A DNA stretch of 64,000 nucleotides from NCBI RefSeq assembly GCF_040115645.1, contig NW_027096056.1, forward strand, positions 302,871 through 366,870. The letters run 5' to 3'. Of this stretch, positions 61,109 through 64,000 are shown piece by piece. Below the pieces are notes generated by a model, which saw nothing but the letters and a program-made list of their open reading frames with translations, ran no database searches and had not been told where the DNA came from. The stretch is from Euwallacea fornicatus. Taxonomy: Eukaryota; Arthropoda; Insecta; Coleoptera; Curculionidae. How positions within the stretch are numbered: the first letter of the stretch is position 1; each line of letters opens with the position of its first letter. A program made the position numbers and the translations under genes.

Positions 61109-64000
61109 CATTTCGGTCACGAAATTGTGATGAGTCGAAGTCGAAAATGACAAACTGGGGGCACGTGGGACTTTAAATTTTGAGCATAAAATTTTCGTAA
61201 ACTGGGGGCACGTGAAAAATAAACTACGGGCACGTGGACTTTAATTTTTTACATAAAAAATTTTCATAAACTAGGGGCACGTGAAAAATTAACTAAGGGG
61301 TGCCGTACAGTCTACTCACCTATCGACACGACACCCCACGAACGTGCAAATGAACCAGCATTTCGGTCACGAAATTGTGATGGGTCGAAGTCGATAATGA
61401 CAAACTGGGGGCACGTGGGACTTTAACTTTTGAGCATAAAATTTTCGCAAACTGGGGGCACGTGAAATATAAACTAAGGGCACGTGGTCTTAAACTTTTG
61501 GCGAGTCGAAATCCACAAACTACGGGCACGTGGACTTTAATTTTTTACATACAAAATTTTCATAAACTAGGGGCACGTGAAAAATAAACTACGGGCACGT
61601 GGACTTTAATTTTTTACATACAAAATTTTCATAAACTAGGGGCACGTGAAAAATTAACTAAGGGGTGCCGTACAGTCTGCTCACCTATCGACACGACACC
61701 CCACGTACGTGCAAATGAACCAGCATTTCGGTCACGAAATTGTGACGGGTCGAAGTCGAAAATGACAAATTGGGGGCACGTGGGACTTTAACTTTTGAGC
61801 ATAAAATTTTCGTAAACTGGGGGCACGTGAAAAAGAAACTACGGGCACGTGGGACTTCGAAATTTGGCGAGTCGAAAATGACAAACTGGGGGCACGTAGG
61901 ACTTTAACTTTTGAGCATAAAATTTTCGTAAACTGGGGGCACGTGAAATATAAACTAGGGGCACGTGGACTTTAATTTTTTACATAACAAATTTTCATAA
62001 ACTAGGGGTACGTGAAAAATTAACTAAGGGGTGCCGTACAGTCTACTCACCTATCGACACGACACCCCACGAACGTGCAAATGAATCAGCATTTCGGTCA
62101 CGAAATTGTGATGGGTCGAAGTCGAAAATGACAAATTGGGGGCACGTGGGACTTTAACTTTTGAGCATAAAATTTTCGTAAACTGGGGGCACGTGAAAAA
62201 GAAACTACGGGCACGTGGGACTTCGAAATTTGGCGAGTCGAAAATGACAAACTGGGGGCACGTAGGACTTTAACTTTTGAGCATAAAATTTTCGCAAACT
62301 GGGGCACGTGAAAAATAAACTACGGGCACGTGGACTTTAATTTTTTACATAACAAATTTTCATAAACTAGGGGTACGTGAAAAATTAACTAAGGTGTGCC
62401 GTACAGTCTACTCACCTATCGACACGACACCCCACGAACGTGCAAATGAATCAGCATTTCGGTCACGAAATTGTGATGGGTCGAAGTCGAAAATGACAAA
62501 CTGGGGGCACGTGGGACTTTAACTTTTGAGCATAAAATTTTCGCAAACTGGGGGCACGTGAAATATAAACTACGGGCACGTGGGACTTAGAAATTTGGCG
62601 AGTCGAAAATGACAAACTGGGGGCACGTGGTACTTTAACTTTTGAGCATAAAATTTTCGCAAACTGGGGCACGTGAAAAATAAACTACGGGCACGTGGAC
62701 TTTAATTTTTTACATAACAAATTTTCATAAACTAGGGGTACGTGAAAAATTAACTAAGGGGTGCCGTACAGTCTACTCACCTATCGACACGACACCCCAC
62801 GAACGTGCAAATGAACCAGCATTTCGGTCACGAAATTGTGATGGGTCGAAGTCGAAAATGACAAACTGGGGGCACGTGGGACTTTAACTTTTGAGCATAA
62901 AATTTTCGCAAACTGGGGGCACGTGAAATATAAACTAGGGGCACGTGGACTTAGAAATTTGGCGAGTCGAAAATGACAAACTGGGGACACGTGAAAAATA
63001 AACTACGGGCACGTGGCACTTAGAAATTTGGCGAGTCGAAAATGACAAACTGGGGGCACGTGGTACTTTAACATTTGAGCATAAAATTTTCGTAAACTGG
63101 GGGCACGTGAAATATAATCTACGGGCACGTGGACTTTAATTTTTTACATAAAAAATTTTCATAAATTAGGGGACGTGAAAAATTAACTAAGGGGTGCCGT
63201 ACAGTCTACTCACCTATCGACACGACACCCCACGAACGTGCAAATGAACCAGCATTTCGGTCACGAAATTGTGATGGGTCGAAGTCGAAAATGACAAACT
63301 GGGGGCACGTGGGACTTTAACTTTTGAGCATAAAATTTTCGTAAACTGGGGACACGTGAAAAATAAACTACGGGCACGTGGGACATAGAATTTTGAACAT
63401 AAAATTTTCGTAAACTGGGGGCACGTGAAATATAATCTACGGGCACGTGGACTTTAATTTTTTACATAAAAAATTTTCATAAATTAGGGGACGTGAAAAA
63501 TTAACTAAGGGGTGCCGTACAGTCTACTCACCTATCGACACGACACCCCACGAACGTGCAAATGAATCAGCATTTCGGTCACGAAATTGTGATGGGTCGA
63601 AGTCGAAAATGACAAACTGGGGGCACGTGGGACTTTAACTTTTGAGCATAAAATTTTCGCAAACTGGGGGCACGTGAAATATAATCTAAGGGCACGTGGT
63701 CTTAAACTTTTGGCGAGTCGAAATCCACAAACTACGGGCACGTGGACTTTAATTTTTTACATAACAAATTTTCATAAACTAGGGGTACGTGAAAAATTAA
63801 CTAAGGGGTGCCGTACAGTCTACTCACCTATCGACACGACACCCCACGAACGTGCAAATGAATCAGCATTTCGGTCACGAAATTGTGATGGGTCGAAGTC
63901 GAAAATGACAAACTGGGGGCACGTGAAAAATAAACTACGGGCACGTGGGACTTTAACGTTTGAGCATAAAATTTTCGTAAACTGGGGGCACGTGAAATAT
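61109..64000 (-). repeat. Satellite array, about 365-bp unit, rich in CACGTG
   Basis: The block catttcggtcacgaaattgt recurs at 61109, 61359, 61724, 62090, 62454, 62820, 63253, 63571 and 63867. Spacing is 250, 365, 366, 364, 366, 433, 318 and 296, so a 365-bp unit with gains and losses of inner subrepeats. Each unit has several copies of a motif with the palindrome cacgtg (aactgggggcacgtg, actacgggcacgtgg) and one gggtgccgtacagtct block. Repeated 60-70 codon open stretches on the minus strand are by-products of the repetition. The array runs off the window. Confidence 0.95.

Noticed and set aside
61320..63741. Repeated 60-70 codon open frames on the minus strand with similar peptides
   Set aside because: They recur with the satellite period and have no start context; a consequence of tandem repetition.
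61109..64000. CRISPR-like repeat array
   Set aside because: Unit is about 365 bp with internal subrepeats and no unique spacers; context is eukaryotic rDNA.

Overview
The window is insect (at least arthropod) nuclear DNA made almost entirely of transposable elements. There is no bacterial signature and no intact host protein gene was recognised. Evidence for an insect is a partial 28S rRNA gene carrying R2-clade retrotransposons at the classic R2 site, errantivirus-like Gypsy elements with env genes and Ser-tRNA-type primer sites, many Tc1/mariner relics, Jockey-clade elements and an AU-rich hairpin in the 28S that looks like an insect hidden-break region. The order could not be determined.

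Layout. (1) 1-14 kb: AT-rich sequence with decayed Tc1/mariner/Tigger elements, a fold-back element and four copies (one at 31-33 kb) of a repeat, Rep-A, that carries an exon-like block. A mariner-like element sits inside a Tigger-like element, which sits inside Rep-A. (2) 14-31 kb, read leftward: a decayed 28S piece, then a chain of R2-C, a captured non-R2 ORF (B), nearly full-length R2-B and a second R2-type N-terminus (R2-F), then a Jockey-like fragment, an unidentified coding relic (X, split by Gypsy-1) and R2-A. (3) 31-41 kb: a Tc1-like element, then Gypsy-2, young but lacking reverse transcriptase, inserted into an older env relic. (4) 41-54 kb: a Jockey-like element, nearly intact Gypsy-3, and the Gypsy-4 remnant. 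(5) 54-61 kb: a divergent R2-type element (R2-E), then 28S interrupted exactly at the R2 site by a chimeric insertion: the 3' half of R2-D fused to a captured ORF (A) with its leader. (6) 61.1-64 kb: a tandem satellite of about 365 bp full of CACGTG, joined inside the 28S.

Main idea. R2 inserts by target-primed reverse transcription, and its reverse transcriptase is known to jump end-to-end onto other RNAs. Two insertions here look like fossils of such jumps. In both, an unrelated ORF with a short mRNA-like leader has been pulled in, colinear with R2. ORFs A and B share a spacing pattern suggestive of related RNA-virus capsid-like proteins; that identity is inference. Two further points stand out. 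Gypsy-1 and Gypsy-2 share an in-frame loss of RT/RNase H. In Gypsy-2 and Gypsy-3 a start codon upstream of gag can be spliced in frame to env.

Names R2-A to R2-F, Gypsy-1 to -5, Rep-A and ORFs A, B and X are labels for this annotation only. All calls come from reading the sequence; no database search was run.
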